In this document: positions 28,071-37,543 of the stretch, piece by piece | How the letters are laid out: each line of letters starts with the position of its first letter | Position numbering within the stretch: position 1 is the first letter of the stretch | Assembly: GCF_006151805.1 (NCBI RefSeq) | Contig: NZ_VDDA01000010.1 | Coordinates: 124,001 to 188,000 of the forward strand | DNA: 64,000 bases | From: Methylobacterium terricola | GTDB lineage: Bacteria > Pseudomonadota > Alphaproteobacteria > Rhizobiales > Beijerinckiaceae | Reading direction: 5' to 3' | The notes under the pieces: generated by a model | What the model was told of the DNA's origin: nothing | Databases searched by the model: none | What the model saw: the letters and a program-made list of their open reading frames with translations, nothing else | Translations under genes and position numbers: made by a program

Positions 28071-30398
28071 TCAGGCGCGCTGGGCGCGCCGGCTGAGCGC
28101 GCGCGGACTCGATTTCTTCGATGCCTTCCCGCGCCCCGACAGGCTCGGGTTGGTCATGAAATACTTGTGCGCGTTGAAGGGTTCCTCGCCCACGGCGGGC
28201 TCGATCCGCTCGCTCGCACCGGAGGCCAGTACACGCCAGCTCTGCTGGTTGTCGAGGAGATTCGCCATCATGATCTGGTCGAGCACCTGCTGGTGCACCG
28301 TCGGGTTGAGGATCGGCAGCATCGCCTCCACCCTGCGGTCGAGGTTGCGGCTCATCAGGTCCGCCGAGGCGATGTAGACCCGGGCCTTGGGGTGCGGCAG
28401 CCCGGCGCCGTTGCCGAAGGCGTAGACCCGGCCGTGCTCGAGGAAGCGCCCGACGATCGACTTGACCCGGATGTTCTCCGACAGGCCCGGTACCCCGGGC
28501 CGCAGGCAGCAGATGCCGCGCACGATGCAGTCGATCGGCACGCCGGCCTCGCTGGCATCGTAGAGCGCGTCGATGATCTGGGTGTCGACGAGCGAGTTGC
28601 ACTTGATCCAGATCGCCGCCGGCCGCCCGGCCTTCGCATGGGCGATCTCCTCGGCGATGTGCTCCAGGAGCCGCGCCTTGAGGGTCAGCGGCGAGACTGC
28701 CATCCGCTCCAGCTCCGCCGGCTCGGCATAGCCGGTGATGAAGTTGAAGATCCGCGAGACGTCGCGGCCGATCACCGGGTCGGCGGTGAAGAACGACAGG
28801 TCGGTGTAGATCCTGGCGGTGATCGGGTGGTAGTTGCCGGTGCCGACGTGGCAGTAGCTCACCAGGCGGTCGCCCTCGCGGCGCACCACCATCGAGAGCT
28901 TGGCGTGGGTCTTCAGCTCGATGAAGCCGAACACCACCTGCGCGCCGGCCTTCTCGAGGTTGCGGGCCCAGCGGATGTTGGCCTCCTCGTCGAAGCGCGC
29001 CTTCAGCTCGACGAGGGCCGTGACGGACTTGCCGGCCTCCGCCGCCTCGGCGAGCGCCGCGACGATCGGCGAGTTCGACGAGGTGCGGTAGAGCGTCTGC
29101 TTGATCGCCACCACGTTCGGGTCGCGGGCGGCCTGGGACAGGAACTGCACCACCGCATCGAACGACTCGTAGGGGTGGTGGACGATGAAGTCCTTCTGGC
29201 GGATCGCCGCGAAGCAATCGCCGCCGCTCTCGCGGATGCGCTCGGGGAAGCGCGGGTTGTAGGGCTTGAACTTGAGGTCCGGCCGGTCGATGCCGACGAT
29301 CTGGGACAACTCGTTGAGGGCGAGCATCCCCTCGACGAGGAAGATCGCATCGACGGAGATCTCGAGCTCGTCGGCGACGAAGTTGCGCAGGTCCTCCGGC
29401 ATGCCGGCATCGACCTCGAGCCGGATCACCACGCCGCGGCGGCGCTGCTTGAGCGCCGTCTCGAAGTGGCGCACCAGATCCTCGGCCTCCTCCTCGATCT
29501 CGAGGTCGGAATCGCGCACCACCCGGAAGCTGCCCTGGCCCTTGACGAGGTAGCCCGGGAACAGCCGGCTCGTGAACAGCACGATCACCTGCTCGATGGC
29601 GATGAACCGGGCGGTGCCGCTGCCGGTCGGATCGGGCAGGCGCACGAAGCGGTCGATGATCGAGGGCAGGCGAATCAGCGCGCGCAGCACCCGCGCGTCG
29701 CGCGGCCGCACCAGGGTGAGCGCGATGGTCGAGCCGAGATTCGGGATGAACGGGAACGGGTGCGCCGGATCGATGGCGAGCGGGGTCAGGACCGGGAAGA
29801 TGTGCTGGAGGAAGTAGTCCTCGAGCCAGGCCGCCTCCTCGGCGGTGAGGTCCATCGCCTCGACGAGATCGATGGCGTGCTCGTGCAGGAACTCGCGCAG
29901 CTCGCGCCAGCGCCGCTGCTGGTCGCGGGCGAGGCCCGACACCTCGGCGTCGATGCGGGCGAGCTGCTCGGCCGGCGAGAGGCCGTCGGCGGAGGGCGCG
30001 GTGAGCCCGGCCCGGACCTGGTCGTGCAGGCCGGCGACCCGCACCATGAAGAACTCGTCGAGGTTGTTGGCCGAGATCGACAGGAAGCGCAGCTGCTCCA
30101 GCAGCGGGTGTCCGGTGTTCGAGGCCTCCTCCAGCACCCGGCGGTTGAACTGCAGCCAGGACAATTCACGGTTCACGAAACGGCCGGGTTCGTGGCGCAG
30201 GGCCCGGCCGGCCTCCACCGCCTCGGCCTTGGCCCGGCGGGCCGCCGCCTGCGCGGCCTCGGCCTCGTCGGCGGCGCGCACCGCCTCGGGAGTCGCGAGC
30301 CCCTCGGTCGCGTCGTGACGGGCACCCTCGGCCACGGGCGTCGCCTCGGTCTCGTCGAGGACCGGGATGGCACTGGCTCCGGCAGCGGTGTCCGACAC
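28071..30398 (-). CDS. ppk: Polyphosphate kinase 1
   Basis: The 775-residue protein has the four PPK1 domains. N-terminal NRELSWLQFNRRVLEEA is the ATP-binding part. The phospholipase D-like C-terminal domains contain VSYCHVGTGNYHP, with the autophosphorylated His, and IYIASADLMSRNLDRRVEA. The first 70 residues form an Ala/Glu-rich extension (EAAQAAARRAKAEAVEAG) not usual in the core family. It builds polyphosphate from ATP. The upstream gap to hdaA is about 230 bases. Confidence 0.94.
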   Translation of the reverse strand: MSDTAAGASAIPVLDETEATPVAEGARHDATEGLATPEAVRAADEAEAAQAAARRAKAEAVEAGRALRHEPGRFVNRELSWLQFNRRVLEEASNTGHPLLEQLRFLSISANNLDEFFMVRVAGLHDQVRAGLTAPSADGLSPAEQLARIDAEVSGLARDQQRRWRELREFLHEHAIDLVEAMDLTAEEAAWLEDYFLQHIFPVLTPLAIDPAHPFPFIPNLGSTIALTLVRPRDARVLRALIRLPSIIDRFVRLPDPTGSGTARFIAIEQVIVLFTSRLFPGYLVKGQGSFRVVRDSDLEIEEEAEDLVRHFETALKQRRRGVVIRLEVDAGMPEDLRNFVADELEISVDAIFLVEGMLALNELSQIVGIDRPDLKFKPYNPRFPERIRESGGDCFAAIRQKDFIVHHPYESFDAVVQFLSQAARDPNVVAIKQTLYRTSSNSPIVAALAEAAEAGKSVTALVELKARFDEEANIRWARNLEKAGAQVVFGFIELKTHAKLSMVVRREGDRLVSYCHVGTGNYHPITARIYTDLSFFTADPVIGRDVSRIFNFITGYAEPAELERMAVSPLTLKARLLEHIAEEIAHAKAGRPAAIWIKCNSLVDTQIIDALYDASEAGVPIDCIVRGICCLRPGVPGLSENIRVKSIVGRFLEHGRVYAFGNGAGLPHPKARVYIASADLMSRNLDRRVEAMLPILNPTVHQQVLDQIMMANLLDNQQSWRVLASGASERIEPAVGEEPFNAHKYFMTNPSLSGRGKASKKSSPRALSRRAQRA

Positions 30399-30629
30399 GT
30401 TTGCTCCTCCTTGGATCGACGCCGGGTCAGGGCTTGCAGCCCTCCCCGGTGACAGGACAGTTTGACATTTGCATGAAGGCCGGCGGCACCCCGCCCACTT
30501 CGCCCTGCGGACCCGTCGGGCAGGACTTAGTGCAGCGCCCGGCGAAGGGGATACCGGACCGCCTCGGAAAATCCGGCAAAATCAAAGACCTAGAGCAGCG
30601 TCCGGTGGCACGGGCGAGCGAAGGACGGC

Positions 30630-31364
30630 CTAACCCTCGTCGTCCGGCTCCTCCCCGCCCTCGTCGTCGCGCCCATCCTCCTCGCCGCCTTCCAGGGCCG
30701 CGAGCGTGGCGAGCGCCAGCGGCCGGGTGATGCGTCGGCGCCGGCTCAACCCCTCGCGGTCGAGGAGCGCCACCACGTCGCGGGCGCGCGCCAGCGACCG
30801 GTCGAGGCGCAGGGTCAGCGCGTCGACCACGCTGGTATCGACGACGAGCTGGCGATCGAGGAACAGCTTCACCAGCACGACCTTGAGCAGCGCCTCGTCC
30901 GGCGGCCCGAGGCTCACGCCGGGCGCGAGGCGCAGGCGCGAGCGCAGATCCGGCGTCGCGAGGCCCCAGGCCTCGACCGGGCCGGAGCCCGTCACCACGA
31001 CGCTGAGGCCCCGCTCGCGCACGAGGTTGAGGAGATGGAACAGGGCCTTCTCGTCGCGGCCCTCCGCCCGGTCGGCATCCTCGATCACCAGGGCGTCGGC
31101 GTGCGCGAGGTCCGGTACCGCCTCCGCCGTCACCGCAGCGACCGGCACCGTGAGGGCGCCGGACCGCTCGGCGAAGATCGCCGCGAGGTGAGTCTTGCCG
31201 CTGCCCGGCGGGCCGGTGAGCACCAGCACCCGGTCCGGCCAGTCGGGCCAGGCCTCGATGCGGGCATACGCCCCCTCGTTGGAGGGGCTGACCAGGAAGT
31301 CCTCGAGGCCGTAGCGCGGGGCGACGGGCAGGTCGAGGGCGAGCTGTCGCGGCTGGTCGGACAT
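30630..31364 (-). CDS. hdaA: DnaA-related replication regulator HdaA
   Basis: The 244-residue protein is an AAA+ module without the DnaA DNA-binding domain. It starts with a clamp-binding-like sequence (QLALDLP at residues 6-12), then Walker A GPPGSGKTHLA, the Walker B-like ALVIEDADRAE, and a C-terminal lid with LARARDVVALLD. In alphaproteobacteria HdaA binds the DnaN clamp and stimulates ATP hydrolysis by DnaA to prevent re-initiation. The acidic tail (EEDGRDDEGGEEPDDEG) is unusual in length. It is 24 bases from the AI-2E permease gene, so the two may be co-transcribed. Confidence 0.9.
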   Translation of the reverse strand: MSDQPRQLALDLPVAPRYGLEDFLVSPSNEGAYARIEAWPDWPDRVLVLTGPPGSGKTHLAAIFAERSGALTVPVAAVTAEAVPDLAHADALVIEDADRAEGRDEKALFHLLNLVRERGLSVVVTGSGPVEAWGLATPDLRSRLRLAPGVSLGPPDEALLKVVLVKLFLDRQLVVDTSVVDALTLRLDRSLARARDVVALLDREGLSRRRRITRPLALATLAALEGGEEDGRDDEGGEEPDDEG

Positions 31365-31388
31365 GCGGGGCGCGGGGTCTCTGAGCGG

Positions 31389-32534
31389 TCAGGGCTTCGA
31401 TATGGCGGGCGGCACGGCTTTCGCCACCACCGGCTTGGCCACCACCACCGCCGCGTCGGCGCCGAGGATCGGCGTCCCGTCGTGGTAGAGCCGGCTCTCC
31501 AGGTAGCGCTTCACCCCGAACCGGGCGATCACGCCGAGGGCCGCCGCCACCGGCACCGCCAGCAGCAGGCCGAGGAAACCGAACAGCGAGCCGAAGGCCA
31601 GGAGCGCGAACATCAGCCAGACCGGGTGCAGCCGCACCGCGTCGCCGACGAGCTTGGGCTGGAGCACGTTGCCTTCCAGGAACTGCCCGACCAGGAACAC
31701 CCCGACCGTCAGCACCACCGAGACCCAGTCGGGCCAGAACTGCACCAGGGCGACGCCGGTCGAGAGCAGGAAGCCAGTGAGCGAGCCGACATAGGGGATG
31801 AAGGTGAGGAAACCGGCCATCAGGCCGATCAGCACGCCGAAATTCAGCCCGACCAGCCACAGGCCGACGGCGTAGAACGTGCCGAGGATCAGGCAGACCA
31901 GGCTCTGGCCGCGGATGAAGGCGGTGATGGCGCCGTCGATGTCGCGGGCGAGCATCCGGGCGGTGTCGCGATGGCGCGGCGGCACCCAGCGGTCGAGGGT
32001 GGCGATCATCCGGTCCCAATCGACCAGCAGGTAGAACGCCACCACGGGCGTCACCACGAGCAGCGAGACAATGCCGACGACCGCCTGGCTCCCCGACCAC
32101 AGCGAGCGCAGGAAGCCGAGGATCCAGGCCACCGCCTGGCCCATCAGGTTGCCGACGGAGGATTGCAGCTCCTGGAGCGCCCCGTGCCCGCCGGCCCGCT
32201 CGATCAGGGGCCCAGCCCGCTCGACGATGATCGCCTGGAGCTTCGCGATCATCGCCGGCAGCGAGGCGACGAGGGCCGCGACCTGGTTCGCCGCGAGCGG
32301 CACCACCAGGATCAGGACGAGGATCAACCCGAACAGGAACACCGCCAGGATGATCAGCGTCGCGGTGAGCCGCCCGAGCCCGAGGCGCTCCAGCCGGTCC
32401 GCGACCGGATCGAGGGCGTAGGCCAGCGCCGCGCCGGCGACGAAGGGCAGGAGCACGTCGCGCAGCTGGTAGAGCAGGAAGACCAGCACGGCGAGGACGG
32501 CCAGGGTGAGGGCCGCCCGGCGTTGGATCGGCAT
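31389..32534 (-). CDS. AI-2E/PerM family permease
   Basis: The 381-residue membrane protein has about eight hydrophobic helices. Family marks include the N-terminal YQLRDVLLPFVAGAALAYAL, VPPRHRDTARMLARDIDGAI, and IPYVGSLTGFLLS with LVGDAVRLHPVWLMFALLAF near the C-terminus. Members export small molecules or act as Na+/H+ antiporters. Substrate is unknown. The location just upstream of hdaA is common in alphaproteobacteria. The ATG at 32534 (MPIQRR) is preferred to one seven residues earlier. Confidence 0.87.
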   Translation of the reverse strand: MPIQRRAALTLAVLAVLVFLLYQLRDVLLPFVAGAALAYALDPVADRLERLGLGRLTATLIILAVFLFGLILVLILVVPLAANQVAALVASLPAMIAKLQAIIVERAGPLIERAGGHGALQELQSSVGNLMGQAVAWILGFLRSLWSGSQAVVGIVSLLVVTPVVAFYLLVDWDRMIATLDRWVPPRHRDTARMLARDIDGAITAFIRGQSLVCLILGTFYAVGLWLVGLNFGVLIGLMAGFLTFIPYVGSLTGFLLSTGVALVQFWPDWVSVVLTVGVFLVGQFLEGNVLQPKLVGDAVRLHPVWLMFALLAFGSLFGFLGLLLAVPVAAALGVIARFGVKRYLESRLYHDGTPILGADAAVVVAKPVVAKAVPPAISKP

Positions 32535-33030
32535 CGCGGTTCGAGCCCGTCGCACGCGCGAATCCGTCGCGCCCCGGCGGCTCCGAGATGGAAGCGGGGC
32601 GCCGCAGGGTCAAGTCCGGCTTGGCCGGTGCGGTTCGTGCGGATCCGACGGGACATCGGCGAAGTCCTGGAGCGCCTGCCCGACCCGCCCTGGCAAGTTC
32701 GACATGCTCCTCGTCATGCCGAGGCCGCGAACGCGGAACCCGGGATCCGGAACGGCAAGTCGTCCACGAGAGAACGGATGTCGACCCGCTTCGTTCTCTG
32801 ACACCTGCGCATCGGGATTCCGGGCGGCACGACGCAGCCCCGCAACGACGAGGCGGGTGTCATGGTCGCCGGTCGACGCAGGCGCTCCCCGGAGGTCGCA
32901 CACCCGAGCCCGGTTGAAGAACCATCAAGGTAAATCCCGGATTGCCGCATTCCTGGCGATTCGACGGGCCGCCTCTGCCCCGTTCTTTACGTCTCCCTGC
33001 GAGCCTCGGGCGGCTTCGTGGAGTCCGTCG
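32535..33030. other. 496-base intergenic gap with one REP-like element
   Basis: Between the divergent AI-2E permease and acyltransferase genes there is no convincing coding frame. The stretch at 32713-32753 (GTCATGCCGAGGCCGCGAAC, then CGGGATCCGGAAC) resembles the repeat at 151-190. An AT-richer segment at 32915-32945 (AAGAACCATCAAGGTAAATC) might hold the acyltransferase promoter. No standard -35/-10 pair was recognised. Confidence 0.4.
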
Positions 33031-34167
33031 ATGTCCGCCCGCCCCAACACCGAACCCGTCCTCTCGGTCCGGCCGGACGATCCGGTGCGCCCGCGCGCCG
33101 CGTCCGAATCCGGGCGGCTCGCCTGGGTCGACGTCGCCAAGGGCATCTGCATCATCCTGGTGGTGATGATGCACTCCACCCTCGGGGTCGGCGAGGCGAT
33201 GGGGGGCGAGGGCTTCATGCACCACGTCGTCGAGTTCGCCAAACCGTTCCGGATCCCGGACTTCTTCCTCCTGTCGGGCCTGTTCCTCGGTCGCGTGGTC
33301 GACCGCGACTGGCGGCTCTTCGCCGACCGGCGCATCGTCCACTTCGCCTATTTCTACCTGCTGTGGCTGGTGCTCCAGTCTGCGGTGAAATACGCCCAGA
33401 TCACCGAGGGCGCGGGCCCGGGCGCCTTCCTGGCCCACCTCGCCTACGGTCTCGTCGAGCCGTACTCGACCCTGTGGTTCATCTACCTGCTGGCGGTGTT
33501 CTCGGTCGCCGTGAAGCTCCTGCGGCGGGTGCCCGGCCCGGTGCTGCTGATCGGCGCGGCGCTCCTTCAGCTCGCGCCGATCCATACCGGGTCGACCCTG
33601 ATCGACGAGTTCTGCGAGCGCTTCGTCTATTTCGTCGCCGGGTATCTGTTCGCCGCCCGCATCTTCGCCCTCGCCGACCTGGTCCGGGCGAGGACCGGTC
33701 CGGCGCTCCTCGGGTTGGCGCTCTGGGCGGTGATCGAGACCGTGTTCACCGTCCTGCCCTCCGGTATCCCGTCGCGCCCCAATCTCGCGAGCCTGCCGGG
33801 CGTGAGCCTGGTGCTCGGGGCCGCCGGGGCGCTCGCCATCGTGGCGAGCGCCGCCCTGCTGACCAAGGCGGGCGGGCCGATCACCGCCGCGTTGCGGGCC
33901 TGCGGCGAGCGCTCGATCGTGATCTACCTTGCCTTCTTCCTGCCGATGGCCGGCCTGCGCACCGTGCTGATCCGCAGCGGACTCATCGACGACATCGGGC
34001 TGATCTCGCTCTTCGTGACGCTGGCCGCGGTCGCCGTTCCCCTCGCCATCGAGCGGCTGGTCCGCCACACCCCGGCGCGGTTCCTGTTCCGCCGCCCGGC
34101 CGCCTTCCACCTCGTCGGCGAAGAGCGGCAGGAGGCGCGGGGCCTCGCCCCCGCGCGCACGGCCTGA
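33031..34167 (+). CDS. Acyltransferase family 3 membrane protein
   Basis: The 378-residue protein has about ten hydrophobic helices. The family's opening motif WVDVAKGICIILVVMMHSTL carries the conserved membrane-embedded His. The loop sequence RIPDFFLLSGLFLGR and YSTLWFIYLLAVF are also typical. Such proteins acetylate or succinylate surface sugars, for example in exopolysaccharide or periplasmic glucan. There is no polysaccharide cluster beside it, so the acceptor is unknown. Long upstream extensions in the same frame are non-conserved, and the ATG at 33031 fits the family. Confidence 0.83.
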   Translation: MSARPNTEPVLSVRPDDPVRPRAASESGRLAWVDVAKGICIILVVMMHSTLGVGEAMGGEGFMHHVVEFAKPFRIPDFFLLSGLFLGRVVDRDWRLFADRRIVHFAYFYLLWLVLQSAVKYAQITEGAGPGAFLAHLAYGLVEPYSTLWFIYLLAVFSVAVKLLRRVPGPVLLIGAALLQLAPIHTGSTLIDEFCERFVYFVAGYLFAARIFALADLVRARTGPALLGLALWAVIETVFTVLPSGIPSRPNLASLPGVSLVLGAAGALAIVASAALLTKAGGPITAALRACGERSIVIYLAFFLPMAGLRTVLIRSGLIDDIGLISLFVTLAAVAVPLAIERLVRHTPARFLFRRPAAFHLVGEERQEARGLAPARTA

Positions 34168-34171
34168 GGCC

Positions 34172-35023
34172 TCAGCGCTTCGCCCCGGCCCTCGGCCGGA
34201 CCACCCGGTCGAGGAAGTTCGCGATCTCGCGCCGGCGCCGCTCCGGCACCAGCACCTCGGCGGTGACGCCGAGGCGCCAGGCGAGATCGGGCCGCCCCTG
34301 CGGGTCGTGATGCAGGTCGCGCAAGGCATCGGCATAGGCGTGGAGCGCCGCCTCGTCGCCGCAGAAACCGGCCTCGACCACGCCCCCGGCGGAGAGCCGC
34401 AGCATCGCCGCCACCTCGTCGAGGTCGAGCTCGGGGTGGTACTGCGTGCCCCAGAAGACCCCGTCGCCGAGCCGGATCTCGATCGCCTGGACGTCGAGGC
34501 GGTCGTTGCCGGCGAGCACCGTGGAACCCGGCGGCGGGTCGATCACCGCATCGTCGTGGATCGCCGGCGCGTCCCAGGACGGCGGCCTTCCGTCGAGGAG
34601 CGGGTGTCCGGTCCCGGCCCGCGTCCGGCTGATGGCGCGGGCGAGACCGTATTCCGGCCCCCGCGGGTTGCGCGCCGCCCGGCCGCCGGCGATCGTGGCG
34701 GCGACCTGCACGCCCCAGCACGAGCCGAAGACCGGCACGCCCGCCTCGAGCGCAGCCCGCACCAGATCGCATTGCCGGGTCACGGCGGGACCGCCTTCCT
34801 CGACGTGGAGGGTCGAGCCGGTGAGCACCAGGGCGTCGCAATCGGCGAGTGCCCGGGGCAGCACCGCATCGGCATCCGCCGGCGCCACGAGGTGGCAGCG
34901 CGCATCCGGGGCCAAGGTGGTCAGGATGCCGGCATAGGTCTGGGCGGAAGTCTTGTCGCAGACCGTGAGATGTGTCTCGCGGCCCGACCGGTCGTTCCCA
35001 TCCGCCACCAGCAGGTGCAACAT
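34172..35023 (-). CDS. Class I glutamine amidotransferase-like protein
   Basis: The 283-residue protein has the GMP-synthase-like GATase fold. The nucleophile C102 is in VFGSCWGVQV, the oxyanion-side LTGSTLHVEE precedes it, and the catalytic His is in TQYHPELDLDE. No synthetase domain is attached. It ends 4 bases from the convergent acyltransferase. Possible roles include gamma-glutamyl hydrolysis (PuuD-like) or an uncharacterised amidase. Confidence 0.83.
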   Translation of the reverse strand: MLHLLVADGNDRSGRETHLTVCDKTSAQTYAGILTTLAPDARCHLVAPADADAVLPRALADCDALVLTGSTLHVEEGGPAVTRQCDLVRAALEAGVPVFGSCWGVQVAATIAGGRAARNPRGPEYGLARAISRTRAGTGHPLLDGRPPSWDAPAIHDDAVIDPPPGSTVLAGNDRLDVQAIEIRLGDGVFWGTQYHPELDLDEVAAMLRLSAGGVVEAGFCGDEAALHAYADALRDLHHDPQGRPDLAWRLGVTAEVLVPERRRREIANFLDRVVRPRAGAKR

Positions 35024-35225
35024 GTCGGCTCCTCGTCAGAGCCTGCGCAACGCCCGCTTGCCGGCGCCGTTCCGGCACGGCTTGCCGCAGCCTCCTATTC
35101 CACCGGGTAAGTCACGGTGATCCTTGGACAAAATTTCGGTTAACGGCCCTTAAACCCGCCTCATTTAGGGTCTTTTGAGTGCCCCGCGAGGCCGGCATGT
35201 CCGGGGCGAAGGGGAACTCGGCAGG

Positions 35226-37433
35226 ATGGCGAAGGGTCGCGAGCGGACAGGTCGGGTCGAGCCGCGCTTCGAGGCGGACGGACCCGCGGACCCGGCGTCC
35301 CTCGACCTGCGCCTCTCGCGCGGCGACCGGGCGGGGGGTGACGTGGCCAAAGGTGCTTCCAAAGGATCATCCAGGGGATCCGCCAAGGGATCCATCAAGG
35401 GATCCTCCAAGCCCGCCCCGGCGCGGGCCCTGCGCGCGGCCGCGCCGCGGCGGCGGCGGCGCTCGTTCCTCGGCACCCTCGTCTACGGCACGGTGATCCT
35501 CGGCCTGTGGGGCTTGGTGGCGGTGGCCGGCATCGTCGCCTACCACGCCTCGCAGCTGCCCCCGATCGACCAGCTCGCGGTCCCGAAGCGCCCGCCCAAC
35601 ATCGCGATCCTGGCCTCGGACGGCTCGCTGCTCGCCAACCGTGGCGAGACCGGCGGACGCACGGTGAGCATCCGCGAATTGCCGCCCTACCTGCCGCGCG
35701 CCTTCGTGGCGATCGAGGACCGGCGCTTCTACGGCCATCTCGGCATCGACCCGGTCGGCATCGCCCGGGCCATCGGCCAGAACCTGACCCGGCGCGGCGT
35801 CGCCCAGGGCGGCTCGACCCTGACCCAGCAGCTCGCCAAGAACCTGTTCCTGACCCAGGAGCGCACCGCCTCGCGCAAGATCCAGGAGGCGATCCTGGCG
35901 CTCTGGCTGGAGCACAAGTACACCAAGGACGAGATCCTCGAACTCTACCTCAACCGGGTCTATTTCGGCGCCGGCGCCTACGGCGTCGAGGCGGCGGCGC
36001 AGCGCTACTTCGCCAAGCCCGCCAAGGAGGTGACCCTGGCCGAGGCCGCGATGCTCGGCGGCCTGGTCCAGGCGCCGTCGCGGCTTGCCCCCAACCGCAA
36101 CCTCCCGGCCGCCCAGGCCCGCGCCGCCCAGGTGCTGGCGGCGATGCAGGAACTGGGCTTTGCCAAGCCCGCCGACGTGCAGGCGGCGCTGGCAAAGCCC
36201 GCCAAGCCGGCTCGCGCCAAGGGCGGCGGCTCGGCCAACTACGTCGCCGACCTCGTGATGGACGTGCTCGACGACTACGTCGGCAAGATCGAGACCGACG
36301 TCGCGGTCCAGACCACCGTCGATCCGGCGATCCAGGCCGTGGCCGAGCGGGCCCTGGTCGACGAGCTGAACCAGAAGGGCGCACGCTACAATGTCGGCCA
36401 GGGCGCCGTTGTATCGATGCGCCCGGACGGGGCGATCCGCGCGCTCATCGGCGGGCGCGACTACGCCCAGAGCCAGTTCAACCGCGCCACCACGGCGAAG
36501 CGCCAGCCCGGCTCGGCGTTCAAGCCCTTCGTCTACCTCGCGGCGGTCGAGCGCGGCCTGACCCCCGACACCGTGCGCGAGGACGCGCCGATCACCGTCA
36601 AGGGCTGGAACCCCGAGAACTACTCGCGCAACTACAGCGGCCCCGTCACCCTGCGCGACGCCCTCGCCCACTCGCTCAACACCGTGGCGGTGCGGCTCGG
36701 CCAGGAGGTCGGCCCGAAGGCGGTGGTGCAGACGGCGCAGCGCCTCGGCATCACCTCCCCGCTCCAGGCCAACGCCTCGATCGCGCTCGGCACCTCCGAG
36801 GTCACGCCGCTCGAACTCGTCGGGGCCTACGCCACCTTCGCCAATGGCGGCATGGGGGTGATCCCCTACGTGATCGCCAGCGTGAAGACGGTCGACGGCC
36901 GCACCATCTACAAGCGCGCCGCGAGCGGCCTCGGCCGGGTGATCGAGCCGGGCGCGGTCGGCATGATGAACGCGATGCTGCACGAGGTCTTCGTCAGCGG
37001 CACCGCCAAGAAGGGCGACATCCCGGGCTGGGACCTCGCCGGCAAGACCGGCACCAGCCAGGACTTTCGCGATGCCTGGGTGGTCGGCTTCTCCGGCACC
37101 CTCGTCACCGGCGTCTGGCTCGGCAACGACGACGGCGAGCCGACGAAGAAGGTGTCGGGCGGCAACCTACCGGTCGAGATCTGGAACCGCGTCATGACCG
37201 CGGCCTTGCGCGGCGACAAGGCGGTGCCGCTTCCCGGCGCCGCCCGCTGGCGCCGTGGCAGCAACGCCGTCGCCGCCGCCGCGGCCCCCGGGGAGCCGCA
37301 GACCCTCGGCGGGCTGATCGACGACCTCGTCGGCGGCGGCCAGCCTCCGGCGCGGCAGGCACCGCCGCCGCGGGGCGGTGGGCCGACCCGGGAGGACAAG
37401 AACTTCCTGGAACGGCTGTTCGGGATCGACTGA
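35226..37433 (+). CDS. Bifunctional class A penicillin-binding protein (PBP1 family)
   Basis: The 735-residue peptidoglycan synthase has a long basic cytoplasmic tail with five KGSx repeats. One membrane helix follows (GTVILGLWGLVAVAGIVAYH), then the GT51 glycosyltransferase with EDRRFYGHLGIDP and GGSTLTQQLAKNLFL. The transpeptidase has SxxK in PGSAFKPF, SxN in AHSLNTVAV and KTGT. It polymerises and cross-links murein in the periplasm. A Gly/Ala/Pro-rich C-terminal tail ends KNFLERLFGID. The ATG at 35226 follows a GGCAGG-like Shine-Dalgarno sequence. A TTG further upstream is less likely. A TTAA-N6-TTAAC-like element lies about 85 bases before the start. Confidence 0.93.
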   Translation: MAKGRERTGRVEPRFEADGPADPASLDLRLSRGDRAGGDVAKGASKGSSRGSAKGSIKGSSKPAPARALRAAAPRRRRRSFLGTLVYGTVILGLWGLVAVAGIVAYHASQLPPIDQLAVPKRPPNIAILASDGSLLANRGETGGRTVSIRELPPYLPRAFVAIEDRRFYGHLGIDPVGIARAIGQNLTRRGVAQGGSTLTQQLAKNLFLTQERTASRKIQEAILALWLEHKYTKDEILELYLNRVYFGAGAYGVEAAAQRYFAKPAKEVTLAEAAMLGGLVQAPSRLAPNRNLPAAQARAAQVLAAMQELGFAKPADVQAALAKPAKPARAKGGGSANYVADLVMDVLDDYVGKIETDVAVQTTVDPAIQAVAERALVDELNQKGARYNVGQGAVVSMRPDGAIRALIGGRDYAQSQFNRATTAKRQPGSAFKPFVYLAAVERGLTPDTVREDAPITVKGWNPENYSRNYSGPVTLRDALAHSLNTVAVRLGQEVGPKAVVQTAQRLGITSPLQANASIALGTSEVTPLELVGAYATFANGGMGVIPYVIASVKTVDGRTIYKRAASGLGRVIEPGAVGMMNAMLHEVFVSGTAKKGDIPGWDLAGKTGTSQDFRDAWVVGFSGTLVTGVWLGNDDGEPTKKVSGGNLPVEIWNRVMTAALRGDKAVPLPGAARWRRGSNAVAAAAAPGEPQTLGGLIDDLVGGGQPPARQAPPPRGGGPTREDKNFLERLFGID
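35349..35408 (+). repeat. Five in-frame 12-bp tandem repeats encoding KGSx
   Basis: Five units of AAGGGATCCNNC type follow one another, encoding KGAS, KGSS, RGSA, KGSI and KGSS in the cytoplasmic tail of the PBP. Three carry GGATCC. Such repeats can expand or contract in steps of four residues without breaking the frame. Confidence 0.85.
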
Positions 37434-37502
37434 GTCGGCGACCGCGCAGTCCTGGCGCGACATCGCTCAGGGCGTAAGCTTCGCCGACGATCGAAGGTCA
37501 AG

Positions 37503-37541
37503 CGCAGTCCCCCGTCTCCCGTCTGGGAGCAGGGGACTGCG
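37503..37541. terminator. Bidirectional terminator-like hairpin between PBP and blh
   Basis: CGCAGTCCCC and GGGGACTGCG form a 10-bp outer stem enclosing CTCCC-GTCT-GGGAG. TTCTATT follows on the plus strand and TTGACC on the minus strand. It lies between the convergent PBP and blh genes, about 70 bases after one and directly at the end of the other. Confidence 0.65.
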
Positions 37542-37543
37542 TT

